Shown here piece by piece: positions 10,378 to 22,514 of a stretch of 64,000 nucleotides of DNA; the stretch's first letter is position 1; every line of letters begins with the position of its first letter. The translations under genes were made by a program, and so were the position numbers. Below the pieces are notes generated by a model that saw nothing but the letters and a program-made list of their open reading frames with translations, had not been told where the DNA came from and searched no databases. Source of the stretch: Opitutaceae bacterium (GTDB lineage Bacteria > Verrucomicrobiota > Verrucomicrobiia > Opitutales > Opitutaceae); contig JAEUHC010000013.1 in assembly GCA_016794785.1 (NCBI GenBank), positions 496,001 through 560,000 of the forward strand, in the 5' to 3' direction.

Positions 10378-12252
10378 ATGGTTGGCTCCAAAGAAAAATT
10401 TGACGTAATAGTTTGTGGTGCCGGGCACGCCGGTGTCGAAGCGGCATTGGCGGCTGCACGGATGGGAGCGTCGACACTACTCCTCACCGGCAATATCGAT
10501 ACAGTCGCTCAAATGAGCTGCAATCCAGCTATTGGCGGCCAAGCCAAAGGTCAACTCGTGCGAGAAATCGATGCCCTCGGAGGAGAAATGGCCATTAACA
10601 CTGACGTAACAGGCATACAGTTTCGGCTTCTTAATGAATCCAAGGGGCCGGCAGTTCAGTCACCAAGAGCACAATGTGACAAGAAAGCATATCAATTTCG
10701 CATAAAGCATACGCTCGAATTACAGGATAACCTCAGGATTTTCCAAGCTACCGTCACAGGGTTAATTTTCACGTCAGGTCGCGCAATCGGGTGTAACACG
10801 AACCTCGATTTGGATTTCTTCGGCCATAGCGTAATTGTGACGACCGGGACATTCTTGCGTGGACTCATGCACATCGGTGCAAACAAAAATGAAGGCGGCA
10901 GGCTAGGGGACTTCAGCTCTAAATCCCTATCAAAGAGCCTGCTCGACGCAGGAATTGAGCTGCACCGCCTGAAAACCGGAACTCCCCCACGTCTTTTGGG
11001 GCGTAGCATCGATTTCTCAGCCATGGCTGAACAAAAGGGAGACTCCAACCCTACGTTCTTCGCTTTTCACGACACTCGCGATCCCCATGGTTTGTTCCAC
11101 GTGGAACAGCCCGGAGAATCACGCCTCGGCTGGAGACCCGGACGCGAGCAAGTTTCATGCTGGATGACATATACCACGGCGGCCACGGCCGATTTGGTGC
11201 GAAACAACCTCGCAAAATCCGCGATGTATAATGGCGAGATAGAAGGAATCGGGCCACGTTATTGCCCAAGCATTGAGGATAAATTTGTGCGATTCGCCGA
11301 TAAACCTCGGCATCTTCTATTCCTTGAACCCGAAGGGAGAAGCACGAACGAGTATTATGTGAACGGCCTGTCAACAAGTCTCCCATTCGACGTGCAAATG
11401 GATGTCGTGCATAGCATTCCGGGGCTCGAACGCGCGGCAATTCTCCGCCCTGCCTACGCCGTCGAATACGACTTCGCGCCCCCGACTCAGTTATTCCCTT
11501 CGCTAGAATCAAAGCGCGTTGAAAACCTCTTCTTTGCAGGCCAGATCAACGGAACTTCGGGTTACGAGGAAGCAGCAGCTCAGGGACTAATCGCCGGCGT
11601 AAATGCGGTGCAGAAGGTGAGGGGAGAGGAACCTTTGTTAATCGGTCGACATGAGGGCTATATCGGCGTTCTCATAGATGATCTCGTCACCAAGGGCACC
11701 GAAGAGCCCTATCGTATGTTCACCAGCAGAGCGGAACACCGCCTGCTTTTTAACCACGGTAGCGCGGAGCTTCGACTAGCACATCATTCTCAACGTCTTG
11801 GATTAATATCAGGCCGCCGCACGCGCCTCATCGAAGAGAAAAGGCAACGAATTGATTCATGGACAAATCGATTAGAGACGGAACGGAACCCCAGTGGGAA
11901 CGAAACCTGGGCCGCGCAAATTCGGCGCCGCTCGACCTCATGTTCCCTACCCGCCACTTTCAAAAATGAGACTCTAGAAGTTCAATCTGAGGTATTGTAT
12001 CGTATTTCTTACCAAGGATATCTGATTCGAGAAAAGCGCCAAATTGAGAAACTGGCAAAGCTCAATCATGCCCGCCTCCATAATGATATTAACTATTTAT
12101 CAATAAAAGGATTGCGCATCGAAGCCCAGGAAAAACTCGCTGACATTCGCCCAATGACCTTAGCCCAAGCCAGTCGAATAAGTGGAGTAACGCCCGCCGA
12201 TATCAGTGTGTTGCTGGTTTGGCTTGAGGCTGAACGGCAATCTACCAAATAA
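10378..12252 (+). CDS. mnmG: tRNA modification FAD-dependent enzyme MnmG (GidA)
   Basis: A 624-residue protein, partner of MnmE in U34 modification. FAD-binding 'GAGHAG' is at about 14-19, '[12 protein letters not shown]' around 48-59, '[11 protein letters not shown]' and '[15 protein letters not shown]' in the middle, and '[15 protein letters not shown]' in the second FAD region. The C-terminal helical tRNA/MnmE-binding part ends '...[13 protein letters not shown]'. ATG 10378 was chosen because 'FDVIVCGAG' follows at once; an in-frame extension upstream would overlap mnmE and is not family-like. Before 'QVSCWMTYT' it has about 18 more residues than I recall for E. coli MnmG, and that stretch encodes a parS-like 16-mer (11093-11108). 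GC is far below that of the flanking genes. Confidence 0.97.
   Translation: MVGSKEKFDVIVCGAGHAGVEAALAAARMGASTLLLTGNIDTVAQMSCNPAIGGQAKGQLVREIDALGGEMAINTDVTGIQFRLLNESKGPAVQSPRAQCDKKAYQFRIKHTLELQDNLRIFQATVTGLIFTSGRAIGCNTNLDLDFFGHSVIVTTGTFLRGLMHIGANKNEGGRLGDFSSKSLSKSLLDAGIELHRLKTGTPPRLLGRSIDFSAMAEQKGDSNPTFFAFHDTRDPHGLFHVEQPGESRLGWRPGREQVSCWMTYTTAATADLVRNNLAKSAMYNGEIEGIGPRYCPSIEDKFVRFADKPRHLLFLEPEGRSTNEYYVNGLSTSLPFDVQMDVVHSIPGLERAAILRPAYAVEYDFAPPTQLFPSLESKRVENLFFAGQINGTSGYEEAAAQGLIAGVNAVQKVRGEEPLLIGRHEGYIGVLIDDLVTKGTEEPYRMFTSRAEHRLLFNHGSAELRLAHHSQRLGLISGRRTRLIEEKRQRIDSWTNRLETERNPSGNETWAAQIRRRSTSCSLPATFKNETLEVQSEVLYRISYQGYLIREKRQIEKLAKLNHARLHNDINYLSIKGLRIEAQEKLADIRPMTLAQASRISGVTPADISVLLVWLEAERQSTK
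11093..11108. promoter_or_regulatory. parS-type centromere site inside mnmG
   Basis: The sequence TGTTCCACGTGGAACA is a perfect 16-base palindrome identical to parS sites known from, for example, Pseudomonas, and one base pair per arm from the classical TGTTTCACGTGAAACA. ParB-family proteins load at parS to segregate the chromosome, and most such sites lie near the replication origin. Here it encodes residues of about 239-244 of MnmG ('LFHVEQ'). The neighbourhood mnmE-mnmG-methyltransferase-atp operon resembles the origin-proximal order of several other bacteria. That ParB binds here is inference; no parA or parB gene is in the window. Confidence 0.75.
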
Positions 12253-12282
12253 CCTCACCTACACCATTAAAACCATAATGTA

Positions 12283-12885
12283 GTGTTATCTGCGTTTCAA
12301 AGCCTTCAAAGCCAAAGGCGAGAGTCCATTTCAGTTAAACTGGGGGCTATCTTTACTTCTCGTCCCCCAAGTCCCGCTGACTTCGTCCTAGAGATCGGCT
12401 GCGGCCATGGGCACTACCTCACCGCCTTTGCGACGGCCCATCCGCTTACAACCTGCATAGGAATCGATATCGCCAGCGACCGGATTACACGTGCGCAAAA
12501 GAAGGCTGCCCGCGCCCGCCTCACCAACCTCCACTTCCTGCGAGCCGAAGCCTCCCTGTTTCTTCAGTCGCTGCCAGCATCCGCCAAACCCACTCGCGTC
12601 ATTCTCCTTTTCCCCGATCCCTGGCCGAAACTGCGTCATCACAAGCATAGGGTGCTGCAGGAATCTTTCCTCACAGCCCTCGCTGATCGCGGAGCCCATC
12701 ACTGCCAGCTTCACTTCAGAACCGATTACCGACCCTATTTCGACACCGCCCGCGAGATTGTGGCCAAGTCGAGCCAATGGGAGATGGTCGATGCCCCATG
12801 GCCATTCGAATTTGAAACTGTCTTCCAGCGTCGCGCCCCGCACTTCGATTCCTTCACCGCACAACTCCGGTCAACGACCGCATAA
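12283..12885 (+). CDS. trmB: tRNA (guanine-N7)-methyltransferase TrmB
   Basis: A 200-residue SAM-dependent methyltransferase that makes m7G46 in the tRNA variable loop. SAM motif I is 'LEIGCGHGHYL' at about 36-46 and the acidic ribose-binding 'IGIDI' follows. The diagnostic TrmB signature 'LLFPDPWPKLRHHKHR' is at about 108-123. GTG 12283 is used, 30 bases after the mnmG stop; the next residues 'AFQSLQSQ' precede the core without a better start. It occupies the place where many bacteria have rsmG (gidB) after mnmG. Composition is intermediate between the AT-rich mnmG and the GC-rich atp genes. Confidence 0.9.
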   Translation: MLSAFQSLQSQRRESISVKLGAIFTSRPPSPADFVLEIGCGHGHYLTAFATAHPLTTCIGIDIASDRITRAQKKAARARLTNLHFLRAEASLFLQSLPASAKPTRVILLFPDPWPKLRHHKHRVLQESFLTALADRGAHHCQLHFRTDYRPYFDTAREIVAKSSQWEMVDAPWPFEFETVFQRRAPHFDSFTAQLRSTTA

Positions 12886-13020
12886 GCCAGCGCGTATCAT
12901 TTTTCCTCGCGCCCTTATTTGTCAGGACATGCCTCCCATACGCTATTTCCAAGGTTGACGGAGAGGAGGGGCGTCGCCTTTGCTCACCCTTTCTTATCGA
13001 CGCTAACGTTCCGCGCACGC

Positions 13021-13893
13021 ATGTCACGGGTCACACAAACCGCCACCTTCATCTTCGCTCTCTTCGGCGCATCGCCGCTGCTTGCTGAAGGTGTCGCCCC
13101 CAGCGCAGCGAAACTCATCGATTTCGGCAACGGCTGGGCCATCACCAACAGCATGGCAACGGGCTGGGCCATTTCACTGGCTCTCGTTCTCTTGATCATC
13201 TGGCTCATTGGTCGCCCGTCTGTCATCCCATCCAAGGGCCAGGCCGTCTTCGAGTCATTGTTGGAAGGCCTTCGCGGCATTTTCGAACCCATCGTCGGAA
13301 AAGCCGCCTTTCCCACCGCCTTCCCGATCCTGGTCACATTCTTTATTTTCATCCTGTTTCATAATTGGATGGGCCTCATACCCGGGGTGGGCACGATGGG
13401 GTGGGGACATGACGTGAACGGTCACTTCCACCTGACCCGTCCGTTTATCCGTCCTCACAATGCCGATTTCAACGGCACTATCGCGCTCGCCGTCGTTTCT
13501 TTTGGAGCGTGGTTGATTATTGTCTTCAAGTTCGCCGGACCTGCGCTGATCTTCAAAGACCTCTTTGGCAACAAGGCCGACAAGGCCGAGACGCCAGGCT
13601 GGCTGTATCCGATTCTCTCGCTCGTGTTCCTCGCCGTTGGCTTGATTGAGGTCTTTTCGATCGCCATCCGCCCCTTTACACTTTCCGTCCGCCTGTTCGG
13701 CAACGTCTTCGGCGGTGAAAATCTGCTCCACGGCACAAGCTTTGTCTTCATTTTCTACTTCATGGAGCTGCTTGTCGGCCTGATTCAGGCGCTCGTGTTC
13801 ACACTCCTGACCTCCGTTTACATCGGCCTGCTCTGCAACCACGAAGGCGGCGATCACGAGCACGGGCACGGCGAAAAAGACGCGCATCATTGA
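13021..13893 (+). CDS. atpB: ATP synthase F0 subunit a
   Basis: A 290-residue polytopic membrane protein with five to six helices, forming the proton half-channels of F0. An N-terminal signal-like segment ('TATFIFALFGASPLLAEG') precedes the first membrane helix. The conserved stator arginine lies in 'SIAIRPFTLSVRLFGNVFGG'; the Arg in 'LSVRLFGN' is the essential one. The C-terminus is His/Glu/Gly-rich ('HEGGDHEHGHGEKDAHH'), unusual and possibly metal-binding. It is the first gene of the atp operon; no atpI precedes it. ATG 13021 gives the signal-like start, with in-frame starts upstream less plausible. The 135-base upstream gap should hold the operon promoter. Confidence 0.95.
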   Translation: MSRVTQTATFIFALFGASPLLAEGVAPSAAKLIDFGNGWAITNSMATGWAISLALVLLIIWLIGRPSVIPSKGQAVFESLLEGLRGIFEPIVGKAAFPTAFPILVTFFIFILFHNWMGLIPGVGTMGWGHDVNGHFHLTRPFIRPHNADFNGTIALAVVSFGAWLIIVFKFAGPALIFKDLFGNKADKAETPGWLYPILSLVFLAVGLIEVFSIAIRPFTLSVRLFGNVFGGENLLHGTSFVFIFYFMELLVGLIQALVFTLLTSVYIGLLCNHEGGDHEHGHGEKDAHH

Positions 13894-13971
13894 TTCTCTC
13901 TCATCCCTTTCCCGCCGGGAGCGTGCTCCGCGTGCGCACGGCGGAATTCCAACCAAATAAAAAACAACCAC

Positions 13972-14184
13972 ATGACCCTCCCACTCGCTGAAATCTACGG
14001 CAATCTCACCAGCGCCTTCGGCCTTCTCGGCGCCGCCATTGGCGTCGGCCTCATCGGCTTCAAGGCCGCCGAAGCCGTCGGCCGCAACCCCGGTGCCTCC
14101 GGCAAGATTCTCGTGCAAGCCATCATCGGCATGGCGCTCGCCGAAGGCCTCGGCATCCTCGCGCTGTTCCTCGCGACGAAGTAA
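13972..14184 (+). CDS. atpE: ATP synthase F0 subunit c
   Basis: A 70-residue hairpin of two membrane helices that assembles the c-ring. The polar loop is 'GRNPGAS' (about 37-43). The ion-binding carboxylate is Glu58 in 'GMALAEGLGIL'. The residue after it is Gly rather than the Ser/Thr of sodium rings, and helix 1 lacks the Gln of the sodium motif, so a proton-coupled ring is inferred. It is the second gene of the atp operon, 78 bases after atpB. Confidence 0.95.
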   Translation: MTLPLAEIYGNLTSAFGLLGAAIGVGLIGFKAAEAVGRNPGASGKILVQAIIGMALAEGLGILALFLATK

Positions 14185-14244
14185 TTCGCTCTGTCCGTCT
14201 CACCGGCAGCGCGCCCGCCGCGCTGCCATTTTACCTTTCCCGCC

Positions 14245-14790
14245 ATGTCGCTCACCCTCTTCCTTGCCGCCGCCGCCCAAGGCGCCGAAGCCAGCATCCC
14301 GGAGCGCTTCGGCCTCGAGCCGAAATACGTCGTGATGCAGGTGATCAGCTTCCTGATCGTCCTGTTCGTCCTCTACCGCTTCGCCATCAAGCCCGTCACG
14401 GCCACGATGGAGGAGCGCGCCCGCAAGATTGAGTCCGGCATCAAGCACGCCGAGGAGATGCAGGCCAAGCTCGCGGCCGCCCAGGAGGAGAGCGCCGTGA
14501 TCGTCAAGAAGGCCAACGCCGATGCCGTCCGCATCATCGAGGAAGCCCGCAAGTCCGCCAAGGACTACCTCGATCGCCAAACGCAGGAGACCGCCGCCAA
14601 GGCCAATGACCTCCTCGCCAAGGCCCAGCAGGCCATCGAGCTTGAGCACAAGAAAATGCTCGCCGATGCCCGCAAGGAAATCGCCCGCCTCGTCGTGACC
14701 ACCACGGAGCGCGTGCTCGCCAAGAAGCTCAGCGACTCCGACCGCGCTTCCTACAACGAAGCCGCCGCTCGTGAGCTCGCTCAAGTCTGA
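14245..14790 (+). CDS. atpF: ATP synthase F0 subunit b
   Basis: A 181-residue peripheral-stalk subunit. A single N-terminal membrane helix (about 30-50, '[19 protein letters not shown]') is followed by a long Ala/Lys/Glu coiled coil ('[21 protein letters not shown]...'). It links F0 to the delta subunit at the top of F1. The length is slightly above the usual 156-170. It lies between atpE and atpH in the standard order. Confidence 0.93.
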   Translation: MSLTLFLAAAAQGAEASIPERFGLEPKYVVMQVISFLIVLFVLYRFAIKPVTATMEERARKIESGIKHAEEMQAKLAAAQEESAVIVKKANADAVRIIEEARKSAKDYLDRQTQETAAKANDLLAKAQQAIELEHKKMLADARKEIARLVVTTTERVLAKKLSDSDRASYNEAAARELAQV

Positions 14791-14813
14791 GATTCCTTTC
14801 CCAACGACTCTCG

Positions 14814-15209
14814 ATGGCCTCCGGCAAGAAACAAGTCCAGCAGCTCTCCCGGCAGTTCTACAAGCTGAGCTTTGATGCCGGCGAACTCTCCGCCGACCGC
14901 GTCGGCGGCGTCCTCGCCTACATCGAGAAGCACCGCCCGCCGCAGACGCTCGCCGTTCTCAAGGCCTACCGCCGCCTCGTCGCGGCCGAGGTCGCCCGCG
15001 GCCGCGCCGTCGTCGAGCACGCCGGCACGGTCACCGACGCCACGCTTGCCCCGATCGCCGCGACCATGACCCGGCGCTATTCGCGCAAGGTGGTCGCCAC
15101 CGCCCGCCGCAACGACGCCCTCATCGCCGGCCTCCGCGTGCGTGTCGGCGACGACGTCTACGAAACCTCCGTCGCCAGCCAGCTCGCCGCGCTCGGCTCA
15201 GCTGTATAA
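14814..15209 (+). CDS. atpH: ATP synthase F1 subunit delta, short form
   Basis: A 131-residue protein in the position of delta, between atpF and atpA. The C-terminal half ('VARGRAVVEHAGTVTDATLAPIA..', 'RNDALIAGLRVRVGDDVYETSV..SQLAAL') matches the conserved delta/OSCP C-terminal domain, including the 'D.LIGG.ri..GD.v.D.S....L' pattern. The protein is about 45 residues shorter than the usual 175-185, with the loss in the N-terminal helical bundle that contacts F1 alpha. ATG 14814 lies 23 bases after atpF and no in-frame extension upstream fits. A reduced N-terminal domain is inferred rather than a sequencing error, since the frame is clean. Confidence 0.85.
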   Translation: MASGKKQVQQLSRQFYKLSFDAGELSADRVGGVLAYIEKHRPPQTLAVLKAYRRLVAAEVARGRAVVEHAGTVTDATLAPIAATMTRRYSRKVVATARRNDALIAGLRVRVGDDVYETSVASQLAALGSAV

Positions 15210-15245
15210 GAAAAACCCTTTCACGTCCCGCAACCCTTCTTTCCG

Positions 15246-16772
<1,527 letters not shown>

Positions 16773-16826
16773 TTCCCTTCGCGTTTCCGTCCCTCCGCGC
16801 TTCCGCGATAAAACTACTTCCTCCCT

Positions 16827-19180
<2,354 letters not shown>

Positions 19181-19185
19181 TTGCC

Positions 19186-19593
19186 ATGCCTCTCACGCTC
19201 GAGATCGTCACGCCCGACGCCCGCGTCTATTCCGACACGATCGACACCGTCGTCATCCCGACGGTGGAGGGCGAGATCGGTGTGCTGCCAGGCCACATTC
19301 CGTTGCTTGCGCAGGTCGAGCACGGCGAGTTGCGCGTGACCAAGGGCAGCGACACTCAACTTCTCGCCGTGAGCGGTGGCTTTGTTGAAGTCGAGGGCGA
19401 CCGCGTCCACGTCCTCGCCGAGCACGCCATCACCGAGGAAAAGATCGACGAAAAGGCGGTCGAGGAAGCCCTCAAGCGCGCGGAAAAGGAACTCGACGAG
19501 GCCAAGGACCTCGATCCTGTCCGTTACGAACGTCTCCAGAATCTCGTGCGCTACACCGGCGTGCAGCTCGGCTTGAAACGCCGTCGCCACTGA
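19186..19593 (+). CDS. atpC: ATP synthase F1 subunit epsilon
   Basis: A 135-residue subunit. The N-terminal beta-sandwich is 'LEIVTPDARVYSD' and 'PTVEGEIGVLPGHIPLLAQVEHGELRV', with 'AVSGGFVEVEGDRVHVLAEHAI' following. A C-terminal helical hairpin rich in Glu/Lys/Ala ('EEALKRAEKELDEAKD') follows; this is the element that can inhibit ATP hydrolysis in other bacteria. It is the last gene of the operon, followed by a terminator at 19624-19652. Confidence 0.96.
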   Translation: MPLTLEIVTPDARVYSDTIDTVVIPTVEGEIGVLPGHIPLLAQVEHGELRVTKGSDTQLLAVSGGFVEVEGDRVHVLAEHAITEEKIDEKAVEEALKRAEKELDEAKDLDPVRYERLQNLVRYTGVQLGLKRRRH

Positions 19594-19623
19594 TTTCTCG
19601 CCCAAGCACCTTCGTGGCAAACG

Positions 19624-19652
19624 GGCCCGTGTTTCCCACCGGGCCTTTTTCT
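19624..19652 (+). terminator. Rho-independent terminator of the atp operon
   Basis: Arms GGCCCG (19624-19629) and CGGGCC (19640-19645) with a 10-base loop, followed by TTTTTCTT. It lies 31 bases after the atpC stop on the same strand. Confidence 0.8.
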
Positions 19653-19702
19653 TGCGACTCCGCTGAAACCGAGTCTCAGTTCCCCCGTCACCCTTGTCGC
19701 TC

Positions 19703-19954
19703 ATGACCCCGTCGCCGTTCAACCCGCCCATGTTGCTTTGCCAGCTCCCCGCTGGCGCGATGGGCCGGGTGCGGGAGCTGACCGGCGACGCCGGATTCTG
19801 CCAGCGCGTGCGCGAGATGGGTTTTGGCGAGTCCACCTTCGTCACCAAAGTCGGAGGCAACGGGCCGTTCATCTGCCAGGTCAACGGCACCCGCATCGCG
19901 CTCAGCCACGCCGCGGCCAGCTGCATCGTCGTCGAGCAGCTCGGCCGCCGCTAA
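19703..19954 (+). CDS. feoA: FeoA-domain protein (first copy)
   Basis: An 83-residue SH3-like FeoA domain protein: 'GAMGRVRELTGDAGFCQRVREMGFGE' and 'CQVNGTRIALSHAAASCIVV' match the FeoA pattern (L-x-x-G-x-x-V...R-x-x-E-M-G-x). FeoA is a cytoplasmic accessory of the FeoB ferrous iron transporter. An ATG at 19703 was taken over a TTG nine bases upstream. It begins a four-gene feo operon with 18 bases to the next feoA. Two separate feoA genes before feoB occur in several phyla; the division of labour is unknown. Confidence 0.88.
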   Translation: MTPSPFNPPMLLCQLPAGAMGRVRELTGDAGFCQRVREMGFGESTFVTKVGGNGPFICQVNGTRIALSHAAASCIVVEQLGRR

Positions 19955-19972
19955 TCCGCGGCACTGTCGCCG

Positions 19973-20200
19973 ATGAAGCTCTCCGAACTCGCCGTCGGCG
20001 CCTCCGCCGTCGTCCGCGAATTTCCCAAGTCTGGCGCCGCCTTCCTGCGCCTCCGCGAAATGGGCCTCGTCGCCGGGACGCGCGTCACATTGATCCGCAC
20101 CGCCCCTCTCGGTGATCCGCTGGAGATCAAGCTGCGCGGCTACCACCTCACGCTACGCAAGACCGAGGCCGCCGAGATCATCGTCGAGCCCGCCGCCTGA
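19973..20200 (+). CDS. feoA: FeoA-domain protein (second copy)
   Basis: A 75-residue FeoA/SH3-like domain protein: 'KLSELAVGASAVVREF', 'FLRLREMGLVAGTRVTLIRTAPLGDPLEIKLRG' (split across the core), and 'ALRKTEAAEIIVE'-like ending 'TLRKTEAAEIIVEP'. It is the more canonical of the two copies. Stop at 20198-20200 and feoB ATG at 20202 are nearly contiguous, indicating translational coupling. Confidence 0.9.
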   Translation: MKLSELAVGASAVVREFPKSGAAFLRLREMGLVAGTRVTLIRTAPLGDPLEIKLRGYHLTLRKTEAAEIIVEPAA

Positions 20201-20201
20201 C

Positions 20202-22331
20202 ATGACGCTGCCCGCGCACATCTCTGCCGGCGCTCACGCGACTCACTCGCGCACGCCGGTCTATGCGCTGGTCGGCAATCCGAATTGCGGGAAGAGCACG
20301 CTCTTCAACGCCCTCACCGGCCTGAAACAAAAGGTCGGCAACTATCCCGGCGTCACCGTCGAAAAAAAAATCGGCACCGCCTACTCGCAGCACGGCCAGC
20401 CGATCACAGTCATCGATTTGCCCGGCGCATATTCGCTCGCGGCGCGTTCGCCCGACGAGGCCGTGACGCGCGACGTCCTGCTCGGTCGCCGCACCGACAC
20501 CGCGCAGCCCGACCGCATCCTCTGCATCGTCGATGCGACGAACCTCGAGCGAAACCTCTACCTCGTCCACCAGATCCTCGATCTCGGGCGGCCGGTGATT
20601 CTCGTCCTCAACATGATGGACGTCGCCGCGCGCGCCGGGCTCAACATCCGCGTCGCCCGCCTCGAGCACGAACTCGGCATCCCCGTCATCCCCTGCGAAG
20701 CCGTCAACGGCAAGGGCCTCATCGAGCTCAAGCTCGCGATGAGCCGCGCCGATCTGCCGCTCTCGCGCCATGCGTGGGACATCCCCGCGCCGATCGCGCC
20801 CGCCGTCGCCGAGCTGCAGGCCTCGCTCATCGCCCACGATCGGAAATCACCGCTCATCGCCCGCGCCGAAGCGCTGCTGTTGCTCACGGATCAGGACTCG
20901 GTCCGCGTCGCGGGTTCGACGCCGCTCGGCGCGCGCACCGCGGAAATTCTTCGCACGTGGCAAAAGCGCTGGGAAGAGGAAGGGACCGACTGGGCCGGCA
21001 CCCTCGTCAATTCGCGCTACGAAGTGATCGGCCGCATCGCCGCCGATACCGTCACGCCTGCCGGCCACAACGGGCCGACCGCCTCGGACAAAATCGACGC
21101 CGTCGCGACTCATCCTCTCTGGGGTTGGGTCATGCTCGGCACGGTGATGACCGCGCTGTTCCTCAGCATCTTCACGCTCGCCGAATACCCGATGGCCTTC
21201 ATCGAAGGCGCCATCGCCTCGCTCGCGGATTGGGTGAAGCAGGATTCCGGCATGCCCGACGGCGACCTCCGCGATCTGATCACCGATGGCGCGATCGCCG
21301 GGGTGGGGGGCGTGATCGTTTTCCTGCCGCAGATCCTGATTCTGTTTTTCTTCATCGGGCTGCTCGAGAGCACCGGCTACATGGCCCGCGCCGCCTTCAT
21401 CATGGATCGCCTGATGAGCCGCGTCGGGCTCAATGGCAAAAGCTTCATCCCCCTCCTCAGCTCCTACGCGTGTGCGATTCCCGGCATCATGGCCACGCGC
21501 ACGATCGAGGATCAGAAGGATCGCCTTGTGACGATCCTCGTCGCGCCGCTCATGAGCTGCTCGGCGCGGCTGCCCGTCTACCTCCTCATGATCGCCGCGC
21601 TCGTGCCGGGCGATCGCGTGCCGCTGGCGACCAAGGTCGGCATCATGCTCCTCATGTATGCGCTCGGCACGTTCGGCGCATTCGGCTTTGCTTGGCTCTT
21701 CAAGCGCACGCTGCTCAAGGGCGCGCCGCCCGTGATGATCATGGAGCTGCCGCCTTACCGTTTTCCCGGCCTCAAGGACGTCGCGTTGCACATGATGGAG
21801 CGCGCGTGGCTCTTCCTGCGCCGGGCCGGAACGGTCATCCTCGGCATCAGCATCGTGCTGTGGTTCCTCGCCGCCTATCCCAAGGCCCCCGAAGGCGCGA
21901 CACCCCAGCAGCAGCTCGCGCAGAGCTTCGCCGGCCGCGCCGGCCACGCCCTCGAGCCCGCGATCAAGCCGCTCGGCTTCGACTGGCAGATCGGCATCGG
22001 CCTCATCACGTCCTTCGCCGCGCGCGAGGTCTTCGTCTCCACCATGGGCGTGGTGTTCAACGCCGAGGCTGACGACGAGGACACGACACCGCTACGCCAG
22101 GCGCTGCTCGCGGCCCAATGGCCCGACGGACGCCCGCTCTTCACGCCGCTCGTGTGCTTCACGCTGATGATTTTCTACGTCTTCGCGATGCAGTGCGTGA
22201 GCACCATCGCCGTCGTGCGCCGCGAGACCAACGGCTGGAAATGGCCTATTTTCCAAACGCTCTACATGACTGGCACCGCGTGGATTCTTTCGTTTGTTGT
22301 CTTCCAAGCCGGACGCGCGCTCGGCTTCTGA
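20202..22331 (+). CDS. feoB: Ferrous iron transporter FeoB
   Basis: A 709-residue inner-membrane Fe(II) transporter with an N-terminal G domain: G1 'GNPNCGKST' at about 25-33, 'NYPGVTVEKK' as the G2 region, G3 'DLPGAYSL', and G4 'LNMMD' in place of the usual NxxD-containing motif. A GDI-like helical region follows. Then come the membrane helices with the two Gate motifs, 'GLLESTGYMARAAFIMDRLM' with 'LLSSYACAIPGIMATRT' and the later 'FAAREVFVSTMG'. ATG 20202 was chosen since upstream in-frame sequence overlaps feoA. Followed by a Cys-rich small protein gene. Confidence 0.96.
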   Translation: MTLPAHISAGAHATHSRTPVYALVGNPNCGKSTLFNALTGLKQKVGNYPGVTVEKKIGTAYSQHGQPITVIDLPGAYSLAARSPDEAVTRDVLLGRRTDTAQPDRILCIVDATNLERNLYLVHQILDLGRPVILVLNMMDVAARAGLNIRVARLEHELGIPVIPCEAVNGKGLIELKLAMSRADLPLSRHAWDIPAPIAPAVAELQASLIAHDRKSPLIARAEALLLLTDQDSVRVAGSTPLGARTAEILRTWQKRWEEEGTDWAGTLVNSRYEVIGRIAADTVTPAGHNGPTASDKIDAVATHPLWGWVMLGTVMTALFLSIFTLAEYPMAFIEGAIASLADWVKQDSGMPDGDLRDLITDGAIAGVGGVIVFLPQILILFFFIGLLESTGYMARAAFIMDRLMSRVGLNGKSFIPLLSSYACAIPGIMATRTIEDQKDRLVTILVAPLMSCSARLPVYLLMIAALVPGDRVPLATKVGIMLLMYALGTFGAFGFAWLFKRTLLKGAPPVMIMELPPYRFPGLKDVALHMMERAWLFLRRAGTVILGISIVLWFLAAYPKAPEGATPQQQLAQSFAGRAGHALEPAIKPLGFDWQIGIGLITSFAAREVFVSTMGVVFNAEADDEDTTPLRQALLAAQWPDGRPLFTPLVCFTLMIFYVFAMQCVSTIAVVRRETNGWKWPIFQTLYMTGTAWILSFVVFQAGRALGF

Positions 22332-22333
22332 AC

Positions 22334-22477
22334 ATGTCCGCAGAATTCCAAACCATCGCCGCCCTCGTCGTCGTCGCCCTCGCCGCGACGTGGCTGATCG
22401 CGCGCGCGTGGCGCAGGCACCGCAATCCCGGTTGCGGCGGCGACTGTGGTTGCCCCGCCGAGAAGTTGAAGCGTTGA
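22334..22477 (+). CDS. FeoB-associated Cys-rich small membrane protein
   Basis: A 47-residue protein starting two bases after the feoB stop. One membrane helix (about 7-24, 'IAALVVVALAATWLIARAW') is followed by a basic stretch 'RRHRN' and a Cys cluster 'PGCGGDCGCPAEKLK'. This matches the FeoB-associated Cys-rich family found directly after feoB in many genomes, sometimes treated as a FeoC stand-in. Its function is unproven; iron delivery or redox sensing is a guess. Confidence 0.8.
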   Translation: MSAEFQTIAALVVVALAATWLIARAWRRHRNPGCGGDCGCPAEKLKR

Positions 22478-22514
22478 CGCCCGCGCGTCCGCCGCGCTGC
22501 CTGTTCCTCTCCTC

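Noticed and set aside
12955..12960. TTGACG as -35 of the atp operon
   Set aside because: No acceptable -10 hexamer lies 16-18 bases downstream.
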